In this document: one piece after another, positions 1 through 5,231 of the stretch
How the letters are laid out: each line of letters opens with the position of its first letter
Numbering within the stretch: the stretch's first letter is position 1
From: CBDUBS01 sp965365445
GTDB lineage: Bacteria; Bacteroidota; Rhodothermia; Rhodothermales; DASSAV01
DNA length: 5,231 nt
Direction of reading: 5' to 3'
Assembly (NCBI GenBank): GCA_965365445.1
Contig: CBDUBS010000240.1
Location: 1-5,231, forward strand
Notes under the pieces: generated by a model
Seen by the model: only the letters and a program-made list of their open reading frames with translations
Databases searched by the model: none
Told to the model about the DNA's origin: nothing
Made by a program: the position numbers and the translations under genes

Positions 1-346
1 GCACCTCCGTATCCGCTACGGCCACCCGGGGGGCGGGGTCGGTAGGCGGCCACAGGCCCCACACCCCCAGCATGAGGGTCAGGGCCAGCGCCGCACCGGC
101 GACGATGCGCTGCCGATTGGAGCGCGCGCGCCGCACCGGGCGACGATCCGCACGCGGGGCGCGCGCCGCAGCGGCTACTACCGCATCGATCACGGTCGGA
201 TCGGGGCGGCGTCGGGGCCGCTCATCCAGTACGGCCTTCACTTCGGAAAAGGCGGCCCATTCCCGGCCGGCCGGATCGTCCGGCGGAAATTCCGGAGGCT
301 CCGTTTCTCCGTAGAGTGCTCGTATCAGTTTTCGGGGGGTATCCAT
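1..346 (-). CDS. Putative anti-sigma factor, single-pass membrane protein (N-terminal 115 residues, cut by window edge)
   Basis: Read on the minus strand from ATG at 346, the frame stays open to the window edge, so only the N-terminal 115 residues are visible. The protein starts MDTPRKLIRALYGE. An acidic, proline-rich stretch (about 14-30) and a short helical segment (about 30-42) follow. A strongly Arg-rich region (about 44-80) precedes one hydrophobic segment at about 81-99 (IVAGAALALTLMLGVWGLW), after which a proline-rich periplasmic part begins. A cytoplasmic N-terminus, one membrane span and a position 7 bases after an ECF sigma gene together suggest a regulator that holds the sigma factor at the inner membrane. 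The His/Cys zinc-binding motif of ZAS-type anti-sigma factors is not visible, so the family assignment comes from context rather than from a recognised domain. No clear Shine-Dalgarno precedes the ATG, so translational coupling to the sigma gene is likely. It could also be an unrelated membrane protein. Confidence 0.7.
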   Translation of the reverse strand, partial: MDTPRKLIRALYGETEPPEFPPDDPAGREWAAFSEVKAVLDERPRRRPDPTVIDAVVAAAARAPRADRRPVRRARSNRQRIVAGAALALTLMLGVWGLWPPTDPAPRVAVADTEV

Positions 347-353
347 ACAGGGT

Positions 354-959
354 TTACAGGTTCGGTATTTCAGCCAGGGGCTTCTTGTCGGAGGCCAGTA
401 TCATCCGCCGCAGGTTGATGAGCGCATACCGCATCCGGCCGAGTGCCGTATTGATGGAGCACCCCGTTAGTTCGGCAATCTCCCGAAACGTCAGGTCGGC
501 TTCCTGACGCATCAGGAGCACCTCGCGCTGTTCGGGCGGCAACCGTTCGATGCAGGCATCGAGCCACTCGGTCCGTTCGGCCTGGTGCAACTGCTCGTCC
601 AGGGCGGTTTCGTCCGACGGCAGGGCATCCCAGTAGGATGCATCGTCGTCGGTATGGCCGTCTACATCCTGCCACTTCTTTCGGCTCCGAAGGTGGTCCA
701 GCGCGGCGTTCCGGGCGATGCGCATGGTCCAGGCCAGCCACCGGCCCTGCGTTTCGTACGAGCCCCGGCGGTTTTGCAGCGCCGATACGACACGCAAAAA
801 CGTCTCCTGAAACAGATCGTTTGCCGTCTCGCGATCGTGTACCATACCCATCAGGTAGCCGAAAATGCGCTCCTGGTGACGCTCGACCAGCTGCCGGAAA
901 GCCTGCTGGTCGCCGCGCTCCATGTATTGAGCCAGTAACTGCTCGTCTGACAGCTGCAT
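354..959 (-). CDS. ECF-type RNA polymerase sigma factor (sigma-70 family)
   Basis: This 201-residue protein is the usual size for an extracytoplasmic-function sigma factor, which redirects RNA polymerase to a small regulon in response to an envelope or other signal. Region 2 covers about residues 5-95. It includes AFRQLVERHQERIFGYL, the core-binding DLFQETFLRV (48-57) and the promoter-melting part around WLAWTMRIARNAALDHLRSR (74-93). An acidic, variable linker (about 97-128) follows. Region 4 (about 132-187) contains LPPEQREVLLMR and the helix-turn-helix FREIAELTGCSINTALGRMR, which would read the -35 element. The frame stays open upstream to 1190, but that extension has no sigma homology and overlaps palindromic DNA. 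The ATG at 959 puts MQLSDEQLLAQY at the normal ECF N-terminus. There is no strong Shine-Dalgarno. A putative membrane anti-sigma gene follows after 7 bases. The ECF subgroup and regulon cannot be told from the sequence. Confidence 0.93.
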   Translation of the reverse strand: MQLSDEQLLAQYMERGDQQAFRQLVERHQERIFGYLMGMVHDRETANDLFQETFLRVVSALQNRRGSYETQGRWLAWTMRIARNAALDHLRSRKKWQDVDGHTDDDASYWDALPSDETALDEQLHQAERTEWLDACIERLPPEQREVLLMRQEADLTFREIAELTGCSINTALGRMRYALINLRRMILASDKKPLAEIPNL

Positions 960-1092
960 GTACGAGGATACCGTTCGTGGTATACGGAAGCACGGCCGGC
1001 ATCGGACATCGGTAGGCCAACCAGGCGTCCCGGGGTTGCTGGTCCGGGTGGATGATGATGGCTTCAGCGATGTAACGGCGGCCGCCGTGAGA

Positions 1093-1104
1093 TTCGTATA
1101 CGAA
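1093..1104. promoter_or_regulatory. Perfect 12-bp palindrome, candidate operator upstream of the sigma gene
   Basis: TTCGTATACGAA is a perfect dyad about 134 bp upstream of the sigma start codon. A related sequence, TTCGTGGTATACGGAAG, lies at 974-990 just upstream of that start codon and shares the GTATACG core and the flanking TTCGT and GAA. Two related dyad-like sites in front of a regulatory gene suggest binding by a dimeric protein, but no regulator is identified. Chance palindromes of this length are uncommon in a few kb, though not impossible. Confidence 0.3.
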
Positions 1105-1148
1105 GCCCGCAAAAAAACGGCCGGACGGGAAAACCGTTTCAATCGGGC
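1105..1148. repeat. Nested inverted repeat next to the palindrome
   Basis: The outer arms are GCCCG (1105-1109) and CGGGC (1144-1148). The inner arms are AAACGG (1115-1120) and CCGTTT (1134-1139), enclosing a 13-base loop. A-rich tracts lie beside the inner arm (seven A at 1111-1117). As RNA this would fold into an interrupted stem-loop on either strand. On the minus strand it would lie in the upstream leader of the sigma gene if transcription starts to its right. No T-run follows it, so a plain intrinsic terminator is not supported. Confidence 0.4.
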
Positions 1149-1230
1149 AAAAAGGAGGTCATGAAAGGGCGGGGTGTCCTGCGAAAACAACGCCCGGCGT
1201 CCACGGATGGACGCAAGGCGGACGGCTCAG

Positions 1231-1571
1231 CGGGCAGGTAACCACGGCTCCGAATAGGGAGAAGATGCGAATTCTTTGCGGCAACCCGGTACGGCCGCCG
1301 ATGCCTGTAAGAAATGCGGTAAGCGAAGTAATTTGTACACAGAAAAACCCGGCCGGGCTCCTACAGAGAACCCTGGCCGGGTCGATACTTAGGTGGAGGG
1401 CCTTACGGGGCCGTAGTAAACGTATCGGCCGGGGAGGCCGCAGCTTAAACGACCGAACAAAAAATGGTTACGATGCCGCACGCGGCAAAGGCCGTATCGG
1501 CTTCGTGACGAACGGGCGGACACACGGGGGCCATCGTACGTTTACGTCCCCGAATGGCAACAACCTGCCTG
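1231..1571 (+). promoter_or_regulatory. Long structured RNA leader, resembles a cobalamin riboswitch in part
   Basis: A 9-bp helix can close the region: CGGGCAGGT (1231-1239) with ACCTGCCTG (1563-1571), including one G-U pair. Inside, in order, are GGTAACC (1237-1243), AATAGGGA (1253-1260), a small stem AAGA/TCTT (1262-1265 with 1273-1276) around the loop TGCGAAT (1266-1272), a stem GCGGC/GCCGC (1278-1282 with 1294-1298), and CTGTAAG (1305-1311). From memory of the family, AATAGGGA, a UGCGAAU loop on a short stem and a terminal ACCUGCC all occur in the E. coli btuB cobalamin element. Further helices fall at 1347-1357/1372-1382, 1383-1388/1422-1427, 1404-1407/1412-1415, 1475-1478/1483-1486 and 1525-1530/1547-1552. 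Against the assignment: 341 bases is long for the family, the L5 GCCACUG block is not seen, GGGGAGG (1431-1437) only approximates GGGAAGG, and the B12-box part is interrupted. It may instead be an unclassified structured RNA. Confidence 0.42.
1343..1382 (-). terminator. Terminator-like hairpin read leftward, or a stem of the rightward leader
   Basis: Arms at 1347-1357 and 1372-1382 form a GC-rich stem of 11 positions around a 14-base loop. On the minus strand it is followed by five T (complement of A at 1343-1347), as in an intrinsic terminator for leftward transcription. The mismatched position 1355/1374 is a G-U pair in rightward RNA but a C-A mismatch in leftward RNA, which slightly favours the rightward reading. 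If it works leftward, it would shield the sigma gene from antisense transcription out of the small-gene unit. Confidence 0.4.
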
Positions 1572-1585
1572 AGTATTCAACAACA

Positions 1586-1592
1586 GAGGTGA
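1586..1592 (+). promoter_or_regulatory. Shine-Dalgarno sequence of the small precursor gene
   Basis: GAGGTGA lies just before the ATG at 1597, with 7 bases between the GAGG core and the start codon. It is the only well-placed, strong Shine-Dalgarno sequence in the window and fixes the start of the 53-codon gene. It lies 15 bases after the helix that closes the structured leader, so folding of that leader could influence ribosome access. Confidence 0.75.
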
Positions 1593-1596
1593 ACCG

Positions 1597-1758
1597 ATGT
1601 CGATGATCAACAAAAAGCCGTACCAGGCCCCCGCGCTCAATGTACTCGGAGAAGTCAGCGAACTCACCCGGAATCCGTTCGATGGAGAAGCCGAGATTCA
1701 GTACCGCGAGATGCAGCATGAGGTAGCCGCGAAGGCCGTTTTCAAGATTCTTTCCTGA
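1597..1758 (+). CDS. Small peptide with lasso-type RiPP leader motif (putative precursor, 53 aa)
   Basis: The peptide begins MSMINKKPYQAPALNVLGEV, continues SELTRNPFDGEAEIQ and ends FKILS. The spacing Tyr9-x-x-Pro12-x-Leu14, Gly18, Leu23-Thr24 matches the YxxPxL...G...T pattern of lasso-peptide leaders, in which the B1/RRE protein reads the Tyr/Pro part and the penultimate Thr marks the cleavage site. If Thr24 is at -2, the core starts at Asn26 and Glu33 is core position 8, a normal place for the ring acceptor. Asn as the ring-forming first residue would be atypical, and the 28-residue remainder is long and charged. Other RiPP classes and non-RiPP peptides share this type of leader. The start is fixed by a good Shine-Dalgarno sequence. 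No B1, transglutaminase-like protease or asparagine-synthetase-like cyclase lies in the window. A long structured leader precedes it and a hairpin follows it. The coding call is firm; lasso maturation is only a possibility. Confidence 0.72.
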   Translation: MSMINKKPYQAPALNVLGEVSELTRNPFDGEAEIQYREMQHEVAAKAVFKILS

Positions 1759-1771
1759 TTTCCGGGTTGGC

Positions 1772-1797
1772 TCCGTTGGCTTATTTACGGCAACGGA
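1772..1797 (+). repeat. Hairpin after the precursor stop codon
   Basis: TCCGTTG (1772-1778) and CAACGGA (1791-1797) form a perfect 7-bp stem around a 12-base loop, 13 bases after the TGA of the small precursor gene. No T-run follows, so it is not a typical intrinsic terminator. Hairpins between a RiPP precursor and the next gene often stabilise or partly attenuate the message, and this placement fits, but no function is shown. Confidence 0.45.
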
Positions 1798-1866
1798 CCA
1801 GAGACGCTTCATTTCGGCGGGCGCCGTCCGATACTATCCGGGTATCACCAAACCGGATCGCTTGCC

Positions 1867-2082
1867 GTGAATAATCCTTTTCTGCCGGACGACCTGAACC
1901 GGTTCAGCTACCTTACGCTGCTTCACTCCGCCCTGACCTGTCGGAACCTGCTGGATCGGCTCCTGACCCTTGAGACACACCATAGCGCCGATCTGGAGGA
2001 TCAGCTTCGGCAGGCGCTGACCGTGCTGGAAGCCGAGTTGCAGCAACGCGACATCGCGAGCCTGGCTGAACAACCCTCCTGA
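1867..2082 (+). CDS. Hypothetical small helical protein (71 aa)
   Basis: The frame opens with GTG at 1867 and runs 71 residues, starting MNNPFLPDDLNRFSYLTLLH. I do not recognise the family. It looks largely helical and amphipathic, with leucine-rich stretches (about 15-32 and 44-62), an acidic/Gln-rich second half, one Cys and no membrane segment or signal peptide. It has no visible Shine-Dalgarno, and the frame is open upstream to the precursor stop with no ATG, so the start is uncertain. It lies 108 bp after the small precursor gene, in the same reading frame, and just before a strong terminator, so the two probably share a transcript. It does not resemble the RRE/B1 proteins of lasso clusters. 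An overlapping antisense frame (1834-2073) is also open but has no better support. It could be an accessory or immunity-type protein, but nothing in the sequence shows that. Confidence 0.5.
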   Translation: MNNPFLPDDLNRFSYLTLLHSALTCRNLLDRLLTLETHHSADLEDQLRQALTVLEAELQQRDIASLAEQPS

Positions 2083-2114
2083 CGCACCGGGCGCCTACCC
2101 TCTCCGTTTTTGAG

Positions 2115-2143
2115 AAAACCGCACGAGCGAACCGGCGGTTTTT
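2115..2143 (+). terminator. Intrinsic terminator closing the small-gene unit
   Basis: AAAACCGC (2115-2122) and GCGGTTTT (2135-2142) form a perfect 8-bp stem around a 12-base loop, and the arm runs into five T (2139-2143). It begins 33 bases after the stop of the 71-codon gene and about 70 bases before the glycosidase start, so it separates the two units. The A-run on the left arm could also make it work leftward. Confidence 0.85.
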
Positions 2144-2213
2144 CGTATCATGACTGTTTCCAGGCCGAGCCCGATGGGCCGGCCCGTCGTCCCCACCACA
2201 CAGTCTGATACCG

Positions 2214-5213
2214 ATGCGTTCGCTCCTGCCGGTCCTGTTATTCAGTGCCTTTCTTCAAGTCGCCGGGGCCCAACCCGTCTCCAGCACGTTCGAACTTCGG
2301 GGGTTTTCCACCGACCCGGCCGCCAACGGCGAAACCGATTTCAAAGGCCCCACCGAGGTGTTCGACACCGAGCAGCGGGTCGCTTTCCTGAATACCTACG
2401 CCGATTACGGCCGCCGGTTTTTCGACGACCCGGATCTGAACACCGAGGTGGTAACCCGCGCCGACGTGCGCGATGCGCTCCGGCGTATCAAGCCGCAACC
2501 GCTGCCGTCGGTCAGGCGGCGCATCCGGTTGGACGAGTGGAAACGGTTGGGCGAGCCGGTGGAACCACGCGGCGTGGAGCCGTTCACGCCGCCCCCGGGA
2601 ACAGAGATCGTCCGGAAGGCGGGCAACTCGGCCCTGACCTTCACGGCGCCGGCCACGGCCCGATGGACGTTTCCGTCGCAGGTGTGGCGCGGCCGGCTGA
2701 CCTGGCGAGCCATGCCCTCCCCCGAAGGCGAAACCCTTTACCGCCTCTCCGACCGGGCTATGATTCCGGTGGCTTCGGTCGGCTTCGGCGCGGACGGGCG
2801 GCTCTTCTACACCACGGCCGGCAAGCGCGAAACCGGCCCGGCCTACGAACCGGGGGCGTGGCATACCTTCGAGGTGGACATCGATTTCGGCCAACCCTCC
2901 CGTACCGAAGTGGTACGCTACAACCTGTTCGTGAACGGGAGGCTCGTTGCCGACTACGTTCCCATGGAGCGGGTGGTAACCGGCGGGCCGGGGTATGCCA
3001 GTGTGTTCAATACGGTCGGCAAACTGAACACCTTCACGGTGGAAGGGGCGCAAGGCGCGATGCTGGACGACCTGCTCGTGACCAACTACCTGCTTACGGG
3101 CCGGGAGAGCTACCCCTTCACACCGGAAACGGTGGTGGATGAATCGTTCGAGCCGATACCGGAGCCGGCAGGGTGGACGTCGGACGGCTACCGGGATTCG
3201 CTCTGGACACGCACCGCGCTGCCGGCCGCCCACGGCTCCGAGCGCCACGCCGGGGAAGCGCTGCTCTTGCGCACCAGCATAAACGTCGGCCCGTTTGAAC
3301 GGGCCATATGGAACGTAGAGGCCGTCTATCCGGAGGCTACCCTGTACGTCAACGGCCGGGAAGTGGCCGTGCTGCGCGGAATGCGCCCTGCCGAGGTAGA
3401 CGTTACGGCCTACCTGGAGCCCGACGCCGATAACCTGCTGGCCGTGAAGGTCCACCCGTTCTATCTGGTGGAGGGGGTAGGGGAGATCATGCCGCACGCG
3501 TTCCTGGATTTCAACGTCGGCTGGTTTGCCGGGCGCATGTCGCTGGACCTGACTGACCGCGCCCACATCGACGACGTATTCGCCTACACGACCGCCCTGC
3601 CCACGACCCCCACCGGCTCGGCCACCCTGCACGTGCGCATCAACACGGAAAGCCGGGAATACCTTTCCACCCGCGGCGAGCTGGTGATCGAGGTGACGCC
3701 CTGGTTCCCGGAGGAGGCGGCCCGCCCCGCCGTAGTGAAGCGCATCCCGGCGACGCTGGGCCGGGGCGAACAGACGTTCGAAACGACGGTCGAGGTGCCG
3801 CGCCCGAACCTGTGGACGACGGCCGATCCGCATCTGTATTCCGTGCGCGTCGTGCTGGAGGAGGAGGGCGCGCCCATCGACGACGAAATCATCACGACGG
3901 GCATTCGCACGGTTTCGCAGGAGGGCGGCACGTTCCGCATCAACGGCCGGCCCTCCATGCTCAACGGCGCCAGCCTCATGGGGCACCGGGGCCCGGTAGA
4001 TAGCCTCGCCGTGAATCTCTGGAGCCCCCCGACGGAGATTCTCGTACAGGAGATCCTTCAGGCAAAAGCCGGTGGAGGCAACCACCTCCGGGTGCACGTC
4101 CACAACTGGGAGTTCCCTTCGGGCAACATCAACGACCCCCGGTTCCCTGAACTCGCCGACCAGCTCGGTCTCATGTTCATCTGGGGCACCCCCGCGTGGG
4201 TTCGCACGGGGTGGGGCTGGGGACAGATCGACTTCGAATCGCTGCCGTATTACATCCGGCAGGTGCGCAACCATCCTTCCATCGTGATGTGGGAGGTGGC
4301 CAACCACACCCAGAGCTTCAAGGGCCGCGATCCCGAAGAGTCTAATCTGTACGTCCAGACGGCCTACGACACGGTGATGCCGGCCGACCCGAGCCGCCTG
4401 ATTTCGTACAACTCGTTCGTTTACCATTTCCACTACGGCAACGATGCCGGCACGATCACCCAGGACGGCAAGCCGATGACCCCCGCCCCGGCGTGGACGG
4501 CCCCGAACGCGGTGCGCGGCAATCAGGACAGCCCCACCGGGTACGGCAAAACCTGGAACGAGATCCGCACGTGGCCCGACGCCTTCCGCCAGAGCTTCCT
4601 CGACAGCCCGACGCACGCCTATTTCAACTTCGAGCACGAGGAAAGCATCGCCCAGCCCAACTGGACGCTCGTAAAGGGCAAACCCTGGTACCGGATGCAG
4701 TCCTACGAGTGGGATTACGACACCGGCTCCATCGGGCGACGCCTCACCGCCGACGAATGGCGGGCCAGTCAGGGGTGGCAGGCATTCTCGGGCTGGGAAG
4801 CGACCAAGAAACAACGCCTGCTGGATTACGACGGCTTCACCTGGATCAACCTTCACGGCGGAGCCAACACGATGACATACAAGAAACCATATCTGGATGC
4901 CCTGGGGCACGCCAAGCTGAACTTCTGGGTCCAGAAAGCCCTCTACCGCGAAGTGGTTGCCGGCAGCGCCGATGTGGATGTCGTCTACGGTCCATCGGAC
5001 CGCATCACCCCGGCGGTGATGCACCTGGGCGACGCCCGCACGGTGGACCTGACGGTAACCGTCAAAACCCCCGAAGGAAATGCCGTGGAGGAACGGCGCT
5101 ATCCGGGCATCCGGCTTCCCGCGGGCCGCGGCTCGGTGCTGCTCGACTCGTGGCGGCCTACCGTGCCGTCCCCCGGTATCTATGCCGTAGAGTATACCGT
5201 GCGAGAGCGGTAA
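2214..5213 (+). CDS. Secreted glycoside hydrolase family 2 protein with LamG-like N-terminal domain (999 aa)
   Basis: The ATG at 2214 gives a clean signal peptide (MRSLLPVLLFSAFLQVAGA, cleavage after residue 19) with no lipobox Cys, so export by Sec is expected. Residues 20-125 form an unrecognised segment. About 136-297 looks like a LamG/concanavalin-type beta-sandwich (GAWHTFEVDID, LFVNGRLVADY, MLDDLLVTNYL). About 330-450 is the GH2 jelly-roll (ATLYVNGREVAVLRG, VDVTAYL), about 452-568 the GH2 immunoglobulin-like domain (PNLWTTADPHLYSVRVVL), and about 572-910 the TIM barrel, from FRINGRPSMLNGASLMGHRG through RNHPSIVMWEVANH (685-698). A final beta-rich domain ends at 999, with no recognisable T9SS sorting tail. 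The GH2 acid/base is normally the Glu after the Asn of this last motif; here it is His698. A nucleophile candidate lies in FNFEHEES (804-811). The substrate cannot be named; GH2 includes beta-galactosidases, mannosidases and glucuronidases. No strong Shine-Dalgarno is present, and the gene stands alone here after a terminator. Confidence 0.93.
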   Translation: MRSLLPVLLFSAFLQVAGAQPVSSTFELRGFSTDPAANGETDFKGPTEVFDTEQRVAFLNTYADYGRRFFDDPDLNTEVVTRADVRDALRRIKPQPLPSVRRRIRLDEWKRLGEPVEPRGVEPFTPPPGTEIVRKAGNSALTFTAPATARWTFPSQVWRGRLTWRAMPSPEGETLYRLSDRAMIPVASVGFGADGRLFYTTAGKRETGPAYEPGAWHTFEVDIDFGQPSRTEVVRYNLFVNGRLVADYVPMERVVTGGPGYASVFNTVGKLNTFTVEGAQGAMLDDLLVTNYLLTGRESYPFTPETVVDESFEPIPEPAGWTSDGYRDSLWTRTALPAAHGSERHAGEALLLRTSINVGPFERAIWNVEAVYPEATLYVNGREVAVLRGMRPAEVDVTAYLEPDADNLLAVKVHPFYLVEGVGEIMPHAFLDFNVGWFAGRMSLDLTDRAHIDDVFAYTTALPTTPTGSATLHVRINTESREYLSTRGELVIEVTPWFPEEAARPAVVKRIPATLGRGEQTFETTVEVPRPNLWTTADPHLYSVRVVLEEEGAPIDDEIITTGIRTVSQEGGTFRINGRPSMLNGASLMGHRGPVDSLAVNLWSPPTEILVQEILQAKAGGGNHLRVHVHNWEFPSGNINDPRFPELADQLGLMFIWGTPAWVRTGWGWGQIDFESLPYYIRQVRNHPSIVMWEVANHTQSFKGRDPEESNLYVQTAYDTVMPADPSRLISYNSFVYHFHYGNDAGTITQDGKPMTPAPAWTAPNAVRGNQDSPTGYGKTWNEIRTWPDAFRQSFLDSPTHAYFNFEHEESIAQPNWTLVKGKPWYRMQSYEWDYDTGSIGRRLTADEWRASQGWQAFSGWEATKKQRLLDYDGFTWINLHGGANTMTYKKPYLDALGHAKLNFWVQKALYREVVAGSADVDVVYGPSDRITPAVMHLGDARTVDLTVTVKTPEGNAVEERRYPGIRLPAGRGSVLLDSWRPTVPSPGIYAVEYTVRER

Positions 5214-5231
5214 TCGGGTTTCGTTTTGGTT

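Larger units (their letters stand above)
960..1230. other. Left half of the divergent intergenic region, no supported gene
   Basis: No convincing coding sequence is present between the sigma start and the structured leader. The stretch should hold the leftward sigma promoter and perhaps the rightward promoter for the small-gene unit, but no confident -35/-10 or Bacteroidota -33/-7 pair could be picked out by eye. What it does hold is symmetry: ATACC/GGTAT around a 6-base spacer at 968-983, a 12-bp palindrome at 1093-1104, a nested inverted repeat at 1105-1148, and a simple GCGTCC/GGACGC hairpin at about 1198-1215. A Shine-Dalgarno-like AAAGGAGGT at 1151-1159 sits almost against an ATG at 1161 that opens only 26 codons. 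Confidence 0.6.

Noticed and set aside
960..1190. N-terminal extension of the sigma gene to an ATG at 1190
   Set aside because: The extra 77 residues show no sigma homology and overlap palindromes and repeats. The internal Met at 959 matches the normal ECF N-terminus.
1161..1241. A 26-codon rightward ORF after AAAGGAGGT
   Set aside because: The Shine-Dalgarno-like sequence is only about one base from the ATG, too close for normal initiation, and the product is short and basic with no known family.
1341..1365. Resemblance of ACAGAAAAACCCGGCC and CCGGGCTCC to RNase P RNA conserved blocks
   Set aside because: The blocks are in the wrong order and spacing, and the GAGGAAAGUCC core is absent.
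1265..1606. A 113-codon rightward frame across the leader region
   Set aside because: Its basic, low-complexity product has no recognisable family. It lies across the nested RNA helices and overlaps the precursor start in another frame.
1468..1812. A 114-codon leftward frame antisense to the precursor
   Set aside because: It has no domain and no ribosome site that I can see. The sense strand has a Shine-Dalgarno and a recognisable leader motif.
2176..2185. Perfect palindrome GGGCCGGCCC in the leader of the glycosidase gene
   Set aside because: A short all-GC palindrome in GC-rich DNA, not repeated elsewhere in the leader, is too weak to call an operator.
2150..3142. A 330-codon rightward frame overlapping the start of the glycosidase gene
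   Set aside because: Its Arg/Pro/Gly/Ala-rich product has no domain, and it is an out-of-frame shadow of the GH2 coding sequence.
2238..5024. A 928-codon open frame antisense to the glycosidase gene
   Set aside because: It has no recognisable domain and an Arg/His/Val/Gly-rich composition typical of the reverse strand of GC-rich coding DNA. The sense strand encodes a signal peptide and clear GH2 domains.

Overview
The window looks like chromosomal DNA from a GC-rich member of the Bacteroidota, most likely a Rhodothermus/Salinibacter-type lineage. This is inference: it rests on the high GC content, the weak or absent Shine-Dalgarno sequences in front of most genes, and the mix of an ECF sigma factor with a large secreted family 2 glycosidase. 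Nothing in the window fixes the taxon.

Left part (1-959, minus strand): an ECF sigma factor gene (354-959) is followed 7 bases downstream by the first 115 codons of a single-pass membrane protein (1-346, cut by the window edge). The pair has the usual layout of a sigma factor and its membrane anti-sigma factor. A perfect 12-bp palindrome and a larger inverted repeat lie upstream of the sigma gene.

Middle part (960-2150): a 637-bp divergent intergenic region separates the sigma gene from a rightward set of small genes. Its right half (about 1231-1571) is dense with nested inverted repeats. It carries short blocks, in the right order, that resemble the 5' core and closing helix of a cobalamin riboswitch, although some internal consensus blocks are missing. 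Fifteen bases after this structure is a good Shine-Dalgarno sequence and a 53-codon gene (1597-1758). Its N-terminus matches the lasso-peptide leader pattern (Tyr-x-x-Pro-x-Leu, then Gly, then Thr), so it is probably a RiPP precursor or a relative. A hairpin follows its stop codon. A 71-codon gene of unknown function (1867-2082) comes next in the same reading frame, and a clear intrinsic terminator (2115-2143) closes the unit.

Right part (2214-5213): one 999-residue secreted protein fills the rest. It has a signal peptide, an unusual N-terminal segment, a LamG-like beta-sandwich and the three-domain core of glycoside hydrolase family 2. The usual acid/base Glu after the conserved Asn appears to be His.

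The most unusual item is the middle unit: a lasso-like precursor with no maturation genes in view, behind a long structured leader that may be a riboswitch.
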